From assembly GCF_015500075.1 (NCBI RefSeq), contig NZ_CP045496.1, positions 3,172,001 through 3,236,000 on the forward strand: a DNA stretch of 64,000 nucleotides, read 5' to 3'. The notes below the pieces were generated by a model. The model ran no database searches, was not told the origin of the DNA, and saw nothing but the letters and a program-made list of their open reading frames with translations. Source of the stretch: Mesorhizobium sp. INR15. GTDB lineage: Bacteria > Pseudomonadota > Alphaproteobacteria > Rhizobiales > Rhizobiaceae. Both the position numbers and the translations under genes were made by a program. Positions 1 through 7,800 of the stretch are shown in pieces (within the stretch, counting starts at the first letter, position 1; each line of letters opens with the position of its first letter).

Positions 1-181
1 GTTTTCCAAAAGCAATGTCCGGTTTGCCCGGCAGATCACCGCGATGGAGCCGATAACGGTAGCCCATCGCATGCAGAAGCCGACGCACGACCAGTTCCGG
101 CTTCGTATCCCTGCCGTGGATACGCGCCATCCGTTCACTGCGTTCGCTGGTTGAAAGGGTGTCCACGTTCGCCCGTCTCAT
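1..181 (-). CDS. vsr: Very short patch repair endonuclease (Vsr), N-terminal part only
   Basis: The gene runs off the left edge, so only about 60 codons are visible. The reading contains SERMARIHGRDTKPELVVRR followed by LLHAMGYRYRLHR and DLPGKPDIAF, which is the conserved N-terminal half of Vsr proteins, the strand-specific nucleases that nick T:G mismatches left by deaminated 5-methylcytosine. The catalytic Asp of the family lies in the GKPDIAF segment, which is present; the C-terminal half is not visible. I chose the ATG whose complement is at 179-181; a GTG five codons inside is an alternative. Vsr genes usually lie beside a cytosine methyltransferase, which would have to be left of this window. 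The HNH nuclease on the other strand fits a restriction/repair remnant. Confidence 0.85.
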   Translation of the reverse strand, partial: MRRANVDTLSTSERSERMARIHGRDTKPELVVRRLLHAMGYRYRLHRGDLPGKPDIAFGK

Positions 182-318
182 CGATTCGCGACATGCTGTT
201 GCGTTTTGCCATGAATGTGAAGGCCCGTGTATGCCAACCGGTCGACAACCGGAGCCAGCTCGCACGGCCCGCAAAACACCGCTAAGCTTGAAACGTCGTG
301 CAGTGCCTGGGGGGAATC

Positions 319-1254
319 GTGAAAGCGGTTTTCGATGTGAAGCCGGGATCTGGCTATGACGATGACATCACCCGTCGCTATCATTTTCCGGCTCGCAGCA
401 ACTATCTCGATGCGGCCCGGAACGCGGTTGGCGATTGGGTGCTGTTTCGCGAGCCGCAACGCAATGGCGGGCGCCGCGCTTACATAGCCACCGCACGCGT
501 AGCCGATGTCGCGCCGGACGCTGAACGGTCAGACCACTATTATGCCAATGTGACTGACTATCTCGAGTTTCCGAGACCGGTGCCTTTCATCAGGGGTGGC
601 CGCTACGCCGAGGCGTTGTTGCGCGAGGTTCTCGATCCGAGCCGCGTTGGTCGGGCGGTGCAAGGCAAGTCTATGCGGCCGGTCTTGAATGAGGATTTCG
701 ATGAGATCGTATTGGCCGGCCTGGATGAAACGCTGGACCCCGCCAATGCCAGAAAGCTCATGCCCGACATGCTGCCGCTCGACATGCCTTTGCCCATGCA
801 GCCCGGTTTTGCAGGGCAGGCTGGGTTTGCCGAGACGGTCGATCGGCGGGTGGAGCAGATATTGCTGAACCGAAAAATCCGCGACGCCACCTTCCGGCTG
901 GAAGTCTGCCGCGCCTATGAGGATACCTGCGCCGTGACCGGGCTGCGCATGATCAATGGCGGCGGCAGGGCCGAGGTTCAGGCGGCACATATCAAGCCGG
1001 TCGCGGCCAACGGTCCGGATGTTGTCCAAAATGGCATAGCGCTATCGGCCACCGTGCACTGGCTATTCGACCGGCATCTCATCTCGATAGACGAGAATTA
1101 CCGGCTTCTGGTCGCGCACAACCGGGTGCCGGGCGAGCTGCGCAATCTCTTTCGTCCGGAATCCCAGGGGCTGCATTGGCCCAAGGATTCAAGGTTGATG
1201 CCACATCCGGCGTTCCTGGCGCATCATCGAGAGCAGTTCGCAGGCGTGCACTAA
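319..1254 (+). CDS. HNH endonuclease, putative restriction nuclease
   Basis: This 311-residue protein carries a C-terminal HNH_2-type nuclease core. A zinc-site Cys begins the motif CAVTGL (about residue 206), followed by AEVQAAHIKPV with the catalytic His, then NGIALSATVHWLFDRHLISI. The N-terminal half opens KAVFDVKPGSGYDDD and reads ITRRYHFP, a segment shared by a family of predicted restriction endonucleases with a PUA-like DNA-reading domain. The GTG at 319 is preferred because GGGGGG lies four bases upstream and family members start at this residue; a GTG at 298 is also open. The divergent vsr gene suggests a methylation-linked defence or repair locus. The exact substrate cannot be deduced from the sequence. 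Confidence 0.8.
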   Translation: MKAVFDVKPGSGYDDDITRRYHFPARSNYLDAARNAVGDWVLFREPQRNGGRRAYIATARVADVAPDAERSDHYYANVTDYLEFPRPVPFIRGGRYAEALLREVLDPSRVGRAVQGKSMRPVLNEDFDEIVLAGLDETLDPANARKLMPDMLPLDMPLPMQPGFAGQAGFAETVDRRVEQILLNRKIRDATFRLEVCRAYEDTCAVTGLRMINGGGRAEVQAAHIKPVAANGPDVVQNGIALSATVHWLFDRHLISIDENYRLLVAHNRVPGELRNLFRPESQGLHWPKDSRLMPHPAFLAHHREQFAGVH

Positions 1255-1340
1255 ATCTCGAAAATGAAACAGCGCACTTCGCGATGGATCTTATGACTTC
1301 AGCGGTGCAGCCGAACGGTCGGGCGGCGCCTGCCCGCCGC

Positions 1341-3338
1341 CTATTTCGCGGCGAGACTTTTGCTGAACAGGGCTCGCTCGATGTCGGGTTCCAGGGTTCC
1401 GGCGAAGGCCGTGGTCAGATGGTGGCTGTCACGGAACGCGAGCTTGCCGTCGATGAAGACATGACAGGTCGTCTGGTCGCAGAAGCGGTCGGTCAGGTCG
1501 ACATAGGTGGTGTTGGAAACGCTCTGCACGATGCGGCGCTCTATCGTTGCGGTGGCTTCATTGTCGGCGTGGGCGCGCGGCGTGTCGCAGCGCGAAGGCG
1601 CTTCGCCCCACCACAGCGCGCGGGCCACGCAGGTGTTGGCGAATTGGTCGTTGATCGGCACGTCACGGATCACCGCCACCTTGATGCCGGCCTGGCTGAA
1701 TGTCTCGATCGTCTCGCGCAGGCCTGCCTGCCAGGCGACATTCTGCTGATCGCGCATTGCCGCCGGCGCCTCCTTGACGAGGTTGCCGAAGGAGAATTCC
1801 GACATCACCACCAGCCTCGGCTTCAGCGCGAGGATCTGCGCCACCGCCTGCCGTCGCCAGGTGTCGCATTCGGTGTAGTCGCGCTTCAGCCGCGAGCTCC
1901 AGCTGGTCATGCGCGAGGCCGGGCAGGAGGATTTGAGGAACGTCACCACCCTGTTGTCGTTGCGCTTGGCCGCTTCGATCACTGGTGTCGACCAATGGTC
2001 AGCATGCGAATCGCCGAACAGGACGATGGTGTGACCGGTGTCGCCGGCGCCGAACATGCACGGTTTTGGCGTGACGGTGGCAAGGTCTGCCAGGCAGGCT
2101 TCGTCGCTGGCGCGCGCCATCGACGGCATCGCGGCGGCCTGGACGAGAAGGCGCTGCTGCGGCCCGATATTGCGGGTCGCCAGATGCGCACTGGCATAGG
2201 CCGCGACCACGCCGGCGCCGGTCAGCATCAGCGCCGGCACCAGCGCGCGGGCCGCGCCTGCCATCAGCCAGCCGTTGCGGCGCACCGGGTTTTCGATGAC
2301 GTGATAGGTGAACAGCGACAGGCCAAGCGACAGCACGGCGCAGGCGAGACGCTGCGTGATGGTCAGGTTGGGCATCAGAATCTGCGCGTAGACGATCACC
2401 GGCCAGTGCCAGAGATAAAGCGAATAGGACAGTTTGCCGATCCACTGGAAGGGCAGCAGCGCCAATGCCAGCCGGGGGCCGAAGCCGGTGACTGAGCCCA
2501 GGCCGGCGGTGGTGGGCAGCCCGCTCAGCAGCACCAGCACGGTGCCGGCAACCGGCAGCAGCGCGGCAAAGCCGGGAAAAGCCATGTCTTCGCTCAGGCG
2601 CAGATAGGCGGCGGCGATCAAGGCGAGGCCGAGCCAGCCGGCCGCGTCGCCAAGGTCTCGGCGGTTACGCCACAGCGTCGCCGGCGCCAGCGTGGCCAGG
2701 CCGCCGGCGGCGAATTCCCAGGCGCGCAGCGGCGAGAAATAGAAGGCCCAGGGCGGCGAGGCCGTCGTCAGCCAGGCACAGGCGATGAAGGAGGCGAGGC
2801 CGGCCATCCCCACCGTCAGCGCCACCGCGCGCCGGCCCGGCCGCAGCCATGCGGCCAGCATCAGCAGCGCCGGCCAGCAGAGATAGAACTGCTCCTCCAC
2901 CGACAGCGACCAGAAATGGATGAACGGGTTGTTGGCGGCATCCGAGGCGAAATAGTCGAACGACCAGCGGATCAGCCAGAAATTGATCATGTAGGCCGAG
3001 GCGAACATGGCGCCCTTGGAATAGAGCGCCTGTTCGTCCGGCGACAGGATGAAATAGCCGATGGCGAGCGTGGCCAGGATGACGAACAGCGAGGCCGGCA
3101 GCAGGCGGCGCGCGCGCCTGGCATAGAAGCGCCACAGGTTCATGCGGCCGTTGTCGCTCATCTCCTGCAAAAGGTGTTTGGTGATGAGGTAGCCTGAAAT
3201 GACGAAGAAGATGTCGACGCCGGCAAAGCCGCCGGAAAGGGCCGTCAGGCCGAAATGGTAGGCAACGACACCGGCAACAGCCAGCGCGCGCAACCCTTCG
3301 ATGTCAGGCCGGAAATCCGACCGGATTGGTGCCGTCAT
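1341..3338 (-). CDS. Acyltransferase 3 family O-acyltransferase with C-terminal SGNH domain
   Basis: The 665-residue protein has the two-part layout of OafB/OatA-like surface O-acetyltransferases. An integral-membrane acyltransferase 3 domain occupies roughly residues 8-370, starting FRPDIEGLRALAV and containing GVDIFFVISGYLI and FWSLSVEEQFYL. It is followed by a periplasmic SGNH hydrolase-like domain with the nucleophile block VLFGDSHADHWS near residue 440 and the C-terminal FRDSHHLT block carrying the Asp-His pair. Such proteins take an acyl group across the inner membrane and transfer it to a periplasmic glycan such as O-antigen or exopolysaccharide. No glycan-synthesis genes are adjacent, so the acceptor is unknown. 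The ATG start gives the normal family N terminus. Confidence 0.9.
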   Translation of the reverse strand: MTAPIRSDFRPDIEGLRALAVAGVVAYHFGLTALSGGFAGVDIFFVISGYLITKHLLQEMSDNGRMNLWRFYARRARRLLPASLFVILATLAIGYFILSPDEQALYSKGAMFASAYMINFWLIRWSFDYFASDAANNPFIHFWSLSVEEQFYLCWPALLMLAAWLRPGRRAVALTVGMAGLASFIACAWLTTASPPWAFYFSPLRAWEFAAGGLATLAPATLWRNRRDLGDAAGWLGLALIAAAYLRLSEDMAFPGFAALLPVAGTVLVLLSGLPTTAGLGSVTGFGPRLALALLPFQWIGKLSYSLYLWHWPVIVYAQILMPNLTITQRLACAVLSLGLSLFTYHVIENPVRRNGWLMAGAARALVPALMLTGAGVVAAYASAHLATRNIGPQQRLLVQAAAMPSMARASDEACLADLATVTPKPCMFGAGDTGHTIVLFGDSHADHWSTPVIEAAKRNDNRVVTFLKSSCPASRMTSWSSRLKRDYTECDTWRRQAVAQILALKPRLVVMSEFSFGNLVKEAPAAMRDQQNVAWQAGLRETIETFSQAGIKVAVIRDVPINDQFANTCVARALWWGEAPSRCDTPRAHADNEATATIERRIVQSVSNTTYVDLTDRFCDQTTCHVFIDGKLAFRDSHHLTTAFAGTLEPDIERALFSKSLAAK

Positions 3339-3506
3339 GACCGTTTCCCTGTTGCAAGATGGCGGTCAGTGTCGGCCGAAAGGAAATATATTGCAATGCA
3401 GCATTTTTGCCGCAGTGCGATATTCGGGCGCTGGATGCAGGCGACCCGGCGAAGGCGTCGTTGTTCAACATCGCGCGATCACACCATTTGCCGTTTGGCC
3501 TTCGGC

Positions 3507-3535
3507 TTGACAAATCCGTGGCATCGCCGCCATCT
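3507..3535 (+). promoter_or_regulatory. Promoter-like block upstream of peptide 1
   Basis: TTGACA at 3507-3512 is followed after 17 bases by CCATCT. The same arrangement, TTGAC(A/G) then 16-17 bases then CCAYT(T/G), precedes all four tandem peptide genes here, so it was duplicated with the coding unit. The -35 match is perfect; the -10 is weak by the sigma-70 consensus. Confidence 0.5.
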
Positions 3536-3564
3536 GCCCTGGGTTCATGGGGCAAGGGGATGTC

Positions 3565-3645
3565 ATGAAGAAGACCTACGAAAAGCCGAGGCTCGAGAAG
3601 CGCGAGAAGCTGTCCACCGTGGTGGCCACCCCGAGCGCGCGATAA
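3565..3645 (+). CDS. MKKTY-family small peptide 1 (RiPP-precursor-like)
   Basis: This 26-residue gene opens MKKTYEKPRLEKREKLSTVV and ends with the tail ATPSAR. It belongs to a family of thirteen tiny genes in this window whose first 20-21 residues are almost invariant (Y-x-x-P-x-L, then L-x-x-x-x-A) and whose tails differ. The constant half resembles the YxxPxLxxxG.....T leader motif of lasso-peptide precursors, although the usual Gly is Glu here. The ribosome site is AGGGGATGTC just before the ATG. Its own TTGACA block lies upstream and a GC hairpin at 3662-3686 lies downstream. No modifying enzyme is adjacent, so a RiPP role is inference; the coding call rests on conservation among copies. 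Confidence 0.7.
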   Translation: MKKTYEKPRLEKREKLSTVVATPSAR

Positions 3646-3661
3646 CAGCCTGATTTGACGA

Positions 3662-3686
3662 GGCGCTGCCGGAGAGAAGCGGCGCC
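3662..3686 (+). other. GC hairpin downstream of peptide 1
   Basis: GGCGCTGC pairs with GCGGCGCC (one G-U pair) across a ten-base loop. There is no T-run, so it is a weak terminator or an RNA 3' stabiliser. Similar hairpins follow peptides 2 (3878-3899) and 3 (4078-4103). Confidence 0.45.
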
Positions 3687-3708
3687 TGGCTGTTCAACCT
3701 TGCTTTGA

Positions 3709-3737
3709 TTGACAAGGATTTGCTCCGAGCGCCATTG
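3709..3737 (+). promoter_or_regulatory. Promoter-like block upstream of peptide 2
   Basis: TTGACA at 3709-3714 and CCATTG at 3732-3737 are 17 bases apart, the same block that precedes peptides 1, 3 and 4. Confidence 0.5.
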
Positions 3738-3781
3738 CCGCGCTCACTTGGGCTGTGAAACATTGGGGCTATGGGGATATC

Positions 3782-3874
3782 ATGAAGAAGACATACGAAA
3801 AGCCGACGCTCGACAAACGCCAGAAGCTTTCGAGCGTCGTGGCGATATCGGTCTCCCAGGTGGACAAAGTCTGA
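3782..3874 (+). CDS. MKKTY-family small peptide 2 (RiPP-precursor-like)
   Basis: This 30-residue gene opens MKKTYEKPTLDKRQKLSSVV, and the variable tail is AISVSQVDKV. Its coding half is nearly identical at the DNA level to peptide 4, which shows recent tandem duplication, while the tail differs. The ATG is preceded by GGGGATATC. It keeps the Y-x-x-P-x-L leader-like motif of the family and has its own upstream TTGACA block. The function is not known; a precursor with a constant leader and variable core is the leading idea, and a small regulatory peptide is the alternative. Confidence 0.7.
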   Translation: MKKTYEKPTLDKRQKLSSVVAISVSQVDKV

Positions 3875-3915
3875 TCGGCGGCGACTCCGGAAGACCGCCG
3901 CTTGGCCACGACCGC

Positions 3916-3944
3916 TTGACAAATATTGGCCGCGTGCACCACTT
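3916..3944 (+). promoter_or_regulatory. Promoter-like block upstream of peptide 3
   Basis: TTGACA at 3916-3921 is followed by CCACTT at 3939-3944 after 17 bases. It is the third copy of the block seen before each tandem peptide gene. Confidence 0.5.
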
Positions 3945-3974
3945 GCCGTACTCACTTGGCGCTATGAGGATATC

Positions 3975-4061
3975 ATGAAGAAGACATACCAAAAACCAAC
4001 GCTCGAAAAGCGGCAAAAGCTGTCCACGGTGGTGGCTGCCTTGCCGAGCAACGTGCCATAA
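3975..4061 (+). CDS. MKKTY-family small peptide 3 (RiPP-precursor-like)
   Basis: This 28-residue gene opens MKKTYQKPTLEKRQKLSTVV, with the tail AALPSNVP. The ATG follows GAGGATATC. It shares the Tyr5-Pro8-Leu10-Leu16 pattern of the family and differs from its neighbours mainly after the conserved Ala at position 21. A GC hairpin lies at 4078-4103. As for the other copies, the call rests on the repeated conservation of frame, start and ribosome site against a changing tail and changing flanks. Confidence 0.7.
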   Translation: MKKTYQKPTLEKRQKLSTVVAALPSNVP

Positions 4062-4122
4062 GGGCTGCGTTTGACGAGGTGCTGCCGAAGAAAAGGCGGC
4101 GCCTGGTATTTCTGGCTAAGGC

Positions 4123-4150
4123 TTGACGAATTCTGCTCCGGGCGCCATTT
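4123..4150 (+). promoter_or_regulatory. Promoter-like block upstream of peptide 4
   Basis: TTGACG at 4123-4128 is followed after 16 bases by CCATTT at 4145-4150. It is the fourth copy of the block. Confidence 0.45.
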
Positions 4151-4193
4151 GCCGCGCTCATCTGGGGCCGTGGAATATTGGGGCCAAGGGAAC

Positions 4194-4286
4194 ATGAACA
4201 TGAAGAAGACATACGAAAAGCCGACCCTCGACAAACGCCAGAAGCTTTCGAGCGTCGTGGCGGGATCGCTCTCGCAGGCTAAGTAA
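4194..4286 (+). CDS. MKKTY-family small peptide 4 (RiPP-precursor-like)
   Basis: The gene can start at the ATG at 4194 (MNMKKTY, 30 residues) or at 4200 (28 residues, matching the family). The body reads KKTYEKPTLDKRQKLSSVV and the tail is AGSLSQAK. The leader coding sequence is almost identical to that of peptide 2. This is the last gene of the tandem set and is followed by the only strong intrinsic terminator of the cluster, so read-through from the upstream copies would stop here. The product may be an unmodified small peptide or a RiPP precursor; no enzyme partner is nearby. Confidence 0.7.
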   Translation: MNMKKTYEKPTLDKRQKLSSVVAGSLSQAK

Positions 4287-4305
4287 TCGCATATCGGAAT
4301 TCTAA

Positions 4306-4336
4306 GGGCCCGCTGCCGAAAGGCGGCGGGCCTTTT
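4306..4336 (+). terminator. Intrinsic terminator after peptide 4
   Basis: GGCCCGCTGCC (4307-4317) pairs with GGCGGCGGGCC (4322-4332) across a GAAA tetraloop and is followed by TTTT. It closes the four-gene peptide cluster. Confidence 0.85.
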
Positions 4337-4359
4337 CCGTGGCGGGCTCAGCGGTCCTG

Positions 4360-4638
4360 TCAGGCCGGCTCGCTGACCCTGCGGCCTCGTGTCAGGTAGG
4401 CAAACAGGCCCAGCAGCAGGAAGCCCACAACCCAGCAGACCACGAAGGCAGCGACGCCGATGGCAGCGCCGAGATCGACGCCGAGGCTCACCACATTGGT
4501 GCTGAGACCGGGAAGCCTGTCGGCCGCGCCCATGCCGACATCGGCCAGCCACAGCATCACCATGTTGAAGCCGATGAAAAGCAGCAGGAAGAACCAGCCA
4601 AAGACGCCGCGCTTGCGCCTGACAACAATCGCTTCCAT
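4360..4638 (-). CDS. Small integral membrane protein, unknown function
   Basis: The 92-residue protein starts MEAIVVRRKRGVFGWFFLLL. It has one hydrophobic helix at about residues 13-32 and a second long hydrophobic stretch at about residues 55-82, ending in the basic LTRGRRVSEPA. The basic N terminus suggests a cytoplasmic N-in topology. I chose the ATG at 4638 because the open frame upstream of it runs through a dispersed repeat (4710-4771) rich in Pro and Arg, which does not look coding. I do not recognise the family. Related short membrane proteins are common in rhizobia, but this one has no informative neighbour. Confidence 0.65.
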   Translation of the reverse strand: MEAIVVRRKRGVFGWFFLLLFIGFNMVMLWLADVGMGAADRLPGLSTNVVSLGVDLGAAIGVAAFVVCWVVGFLLLGLFAYLTRGRRVSEPA

Positions 4639-4709
4639 GCCTGACCTCGCACCCGTTTCGCGCCGCGACCATCGCGTAATGGCTGAATTGGCGCAAGGGC
4701 AGGGTTTGC

Positions 4710-4771
4710 CTTCTCTCCTTGCGGGAGGTGGTGGCAGCGCGAAGCGCGGGCGGACGAGGGGTGTTCCAGCC
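4710..4771. repeat. Dispersed rhizobial intergenic repeat, partial copy
   Basis: The segment from CTCTCCTTGCGGGAGGTGG to GACGAGGGGTGTTCCAG is a diverged copy of the element found complete at 29228-29371 and 33882-34030. It lies between two genes and carries no supported coding sequence. Confidence 0.6.
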
Positions 4772-4894
4772 GGGGGCAAGTCACCGGCCTTGCCCGTCCT
4801 TTGGGCCGGCAGGGGGAAGGAACGGCACCCCCTTGCCCTAATGGGCAAAGGCTTGGGTTGGCGTCGCCATTCGCCCCGGGAAGGGGCGAATGTG

Positions 4895-7800
4895 CTAGAA
4901 CCTGTGGCTCAGCCCCAGCTTGCCGCCCCAGGCGCTGTAGCTGCTGCTGCCGAGGCCGTCATAGAAGGCCGAGGCGTTGATCGACATGCCGTTGCCGGCC
5001 GCCAGCTCAAAGCCGGTTTCGGCGCGCCCGCGCAGGCCGGTTTGCGACAGGCCGGGCGTTGCCGTCGCTGCTGTCGCGGTGCTGTCCTGCATGAAGGTCC
5101 AGATGCCTTGCAGGTCGACGAACGGGGTCAGCAGCAGGCCGCCTTCCAACTGCACATTGGTGCTGATGTTGGGGCCGAAGGCGAACTGGCCGGTGCGCAC
5201 GTCGATCGAAGGCACGTCGACGCCGAGACCGTCGACATAGGCCTCGCTCTTTTCCTCGAACATCGTCACCCGCGCTTCCGGCTTGATCTTCCAGCGCTCG
5301 ATGTCGAAGCTGCCGATCAGGGCGGCGGTGGCCAGCCAGCGGTTGCCGTCGAAACGGTCCTTGAACGTGCCGAGCGGCGAGACCTGGTTGAACGACTGGC
5401 CCCAGCCGGCGCGCGTGTCGAGATAGAAATGCTCGGAGAGCCGCACCGTTGCGTAGGGGCCGACGAGATAGCCGACGCCCGAGACGGTGGCGCCATCGGC
5501 ACCGTCCTGGTTCAGCCAGTCGACCTGCAGGCCAAGGCCGACCAGCACGTTCGGCGTCAGCAGATAGTCGGCGCCGCTGTGCGCGATGCCGAAGCTGCCT
5601 TCGCCGCTGCCAGACTTGAAGCGGCCAAGCGTGCCTTCGGTCCAGATGTCGAAACGCCTGGCCAGCGGGTCGGCGGCAGGCGCTTCATCGGCGCCGGCGG
5701 CGTCGCTTGGGCCGAACGCATGCTGGAACGTCGCGTCGGCCGGCGGCAGCTTGCCTGAGGCCGTGTAGGCGCTGAGGGGCAATTGCGCTCCAGCCGCCGC
5801 CATCATCTGGCGGGCGCCGGCGCCCGCCTGCCCGGCGCCAGCTAACCCGGCGCCAGTTTGCCCGCCGCCAGCTTGCTGGTCGCCATGGTCGCCCTGGCTG
5901 CTTTCGCCGCCAGTCGCCCCGGCCTGCGCCCGCTGCATGCTGTAGGCGAAGGTGGTGCGGTCGGCCGAGATCTGAAGGCCGACCGGCACCTGGCCGCCAC
6001 CGATCGGCATGCCGAAGGCGTTGATGCCGCCATTGCCGGAATAGGCGCCGGTCAGCCGCTCGATGCGGCGGTCGATGTCGGGCTGGTTGGACAGGATGAT
6101 GTTGGCGCGGCTTTCCAGGAACGAGCCGATCAGGGCCACCGCCTTGTCGGCGGAATCGCTGGTCGAGATGGTGCAGCTCAGCGCGCCGCCGGAGACCACT
6201 TTCAACGTGCCGGTATGGCTGCCCGTATTGATCGTGGACGCGGGATCAGAGCATTGCGCCGAGGCGATGCCGACACCGTTGGGCACGCTGAAGGCGAAGG
6301 CGTAGGTGCCCGGCGGAAGCGTGATGGCGCCAGACGAGCCGTGACCGCCGCTGGAATTGACGGCGACATTCAGCGCCGGCTCGGACGACGAGAAGCCGAA
6401 ACTGCCGTCGGTCGGCGACTTGATCATGAAGGTCACATTGCCGGGCGGTGTGGTGCCGACGGTCACCGTGAAGGACGCGGCCGCGGTGTTGCCGGCCGTG
6501 TCGCGCGCTTCGTAGCTGATGGTCGTGGTGCCGAGCGGGAAGCTGCTGCCGGAGGCCGGCCCGCCGGTGCGGGTCACGGTGACGCCGGGCGCATTGTCGG
6601 TTGCCGTCGGCTCGCTCCAGCTTGCCGTGCCTTGCGTCTGGCCAGAGTCGACGGCGACATTGATGTTGGCGGGCACGAAAGAGAACACTGGCGGCTCGCC
6701 GTCCGCGACCGTCACGGTGAAGGACTGCTCGGCGCTGACATTGCCCTGCTTGTCCGTGGCCTTGTAGGTCACCGTGGTGGTGCCGATCGGGAAATCCGCG
6801 CCCGAGGCAAGGCCAGCCATCAGTTGCGGCGTCACATCGCCGTCCACCAGATCGGTGGCGCTGACCGCATAGGTCACCTTGGCGGTGGTCTTGCCGGCAT
6901 CGGTGGAAACGCTGATGTTGGCCGGCAGGCTCAGCACCGGCGCTTCACCGTCGATGACGGTGACGGTGAAGGATTTTTCCGCGCTGGCATTGCCGGCGCC
7001 GTCGGTGGCCTTGAAGCTTACCGTGGTGACGCCGACGGGGAAGTGGGCGCCCGACGCGAGGCCGGCGGTCTGCACGGGGGTGACAGCGCCGTCGAACAGG
7101 TCGGTGGCCGAAACCGAATAGGTGACCGTTGCGTAGGTCTTGCCGGGATCAGTGCTGACGCTAATGTTGGCCGGCACGGTTACAACAGGCGGCTCGATGT
7201 CCTTCACGGTAACCGTGAAGGATTTTTCGGCGGTGTTGTTGTGGCTGTCCACGGCCCTGAACCTCACCGAGGTGGTGCCGATGGGAAAATCCGCGCCGGA
7301 CGCAAGGCCGGCAATCATGGACGGGGTGACGGTGCCATCGACAGAATCGGTGGCGCTCACCGTGAAGGTAACCTTGGCTGATGTCTTGCCGGGATCGGCG
7401 TTGACGACGATGTCGGCCGGTACGGTGATCACCGGCGGCTCCGCGTCAGTCACCGTCACCGTGAAGGACTGGGGGGCGCTGATGTTGCCCTTGGCGTCCG
7501 TCGCCTCGTAGGTGACGGTGGTGACGCCGACAGGGAAGTCGCTGCCGGAGGCGAGGCCAGCGACGAGTTCCGGCGTGACCGCGCCATCGACGGCGTCGGT
7601 GGCCGACACCGCATAGGTCACCTTGGCCGTTGCCTTGCCGGCGTCGGTGTCGACGGCGATGTTGGCGGGCACGGTGAGCACCGGAGCCTCGCCGTCATTG
7701 ACTGTCACCTTAAAGCTGCCGGTGGCCTTGTTGTGGGCAGCATCAGTGGCGCTGCATTCCACTGTTGTGATGCCGGTCGGGAAGGTGCCGGAAGGCGGGC

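Noticed and set aside
1176..2495. 439-codon forward open frame opposite the acyltransferase
   Set aside because: Composition is His/Arg/Gln-rich and domainless; the acyltransferase on the other strand accounts for the sequence.
5858..7381. 507-codon forward frame opposite the HYR protein
   Set aside because: It is a shadow whose repeats mirror the HYR repeats.
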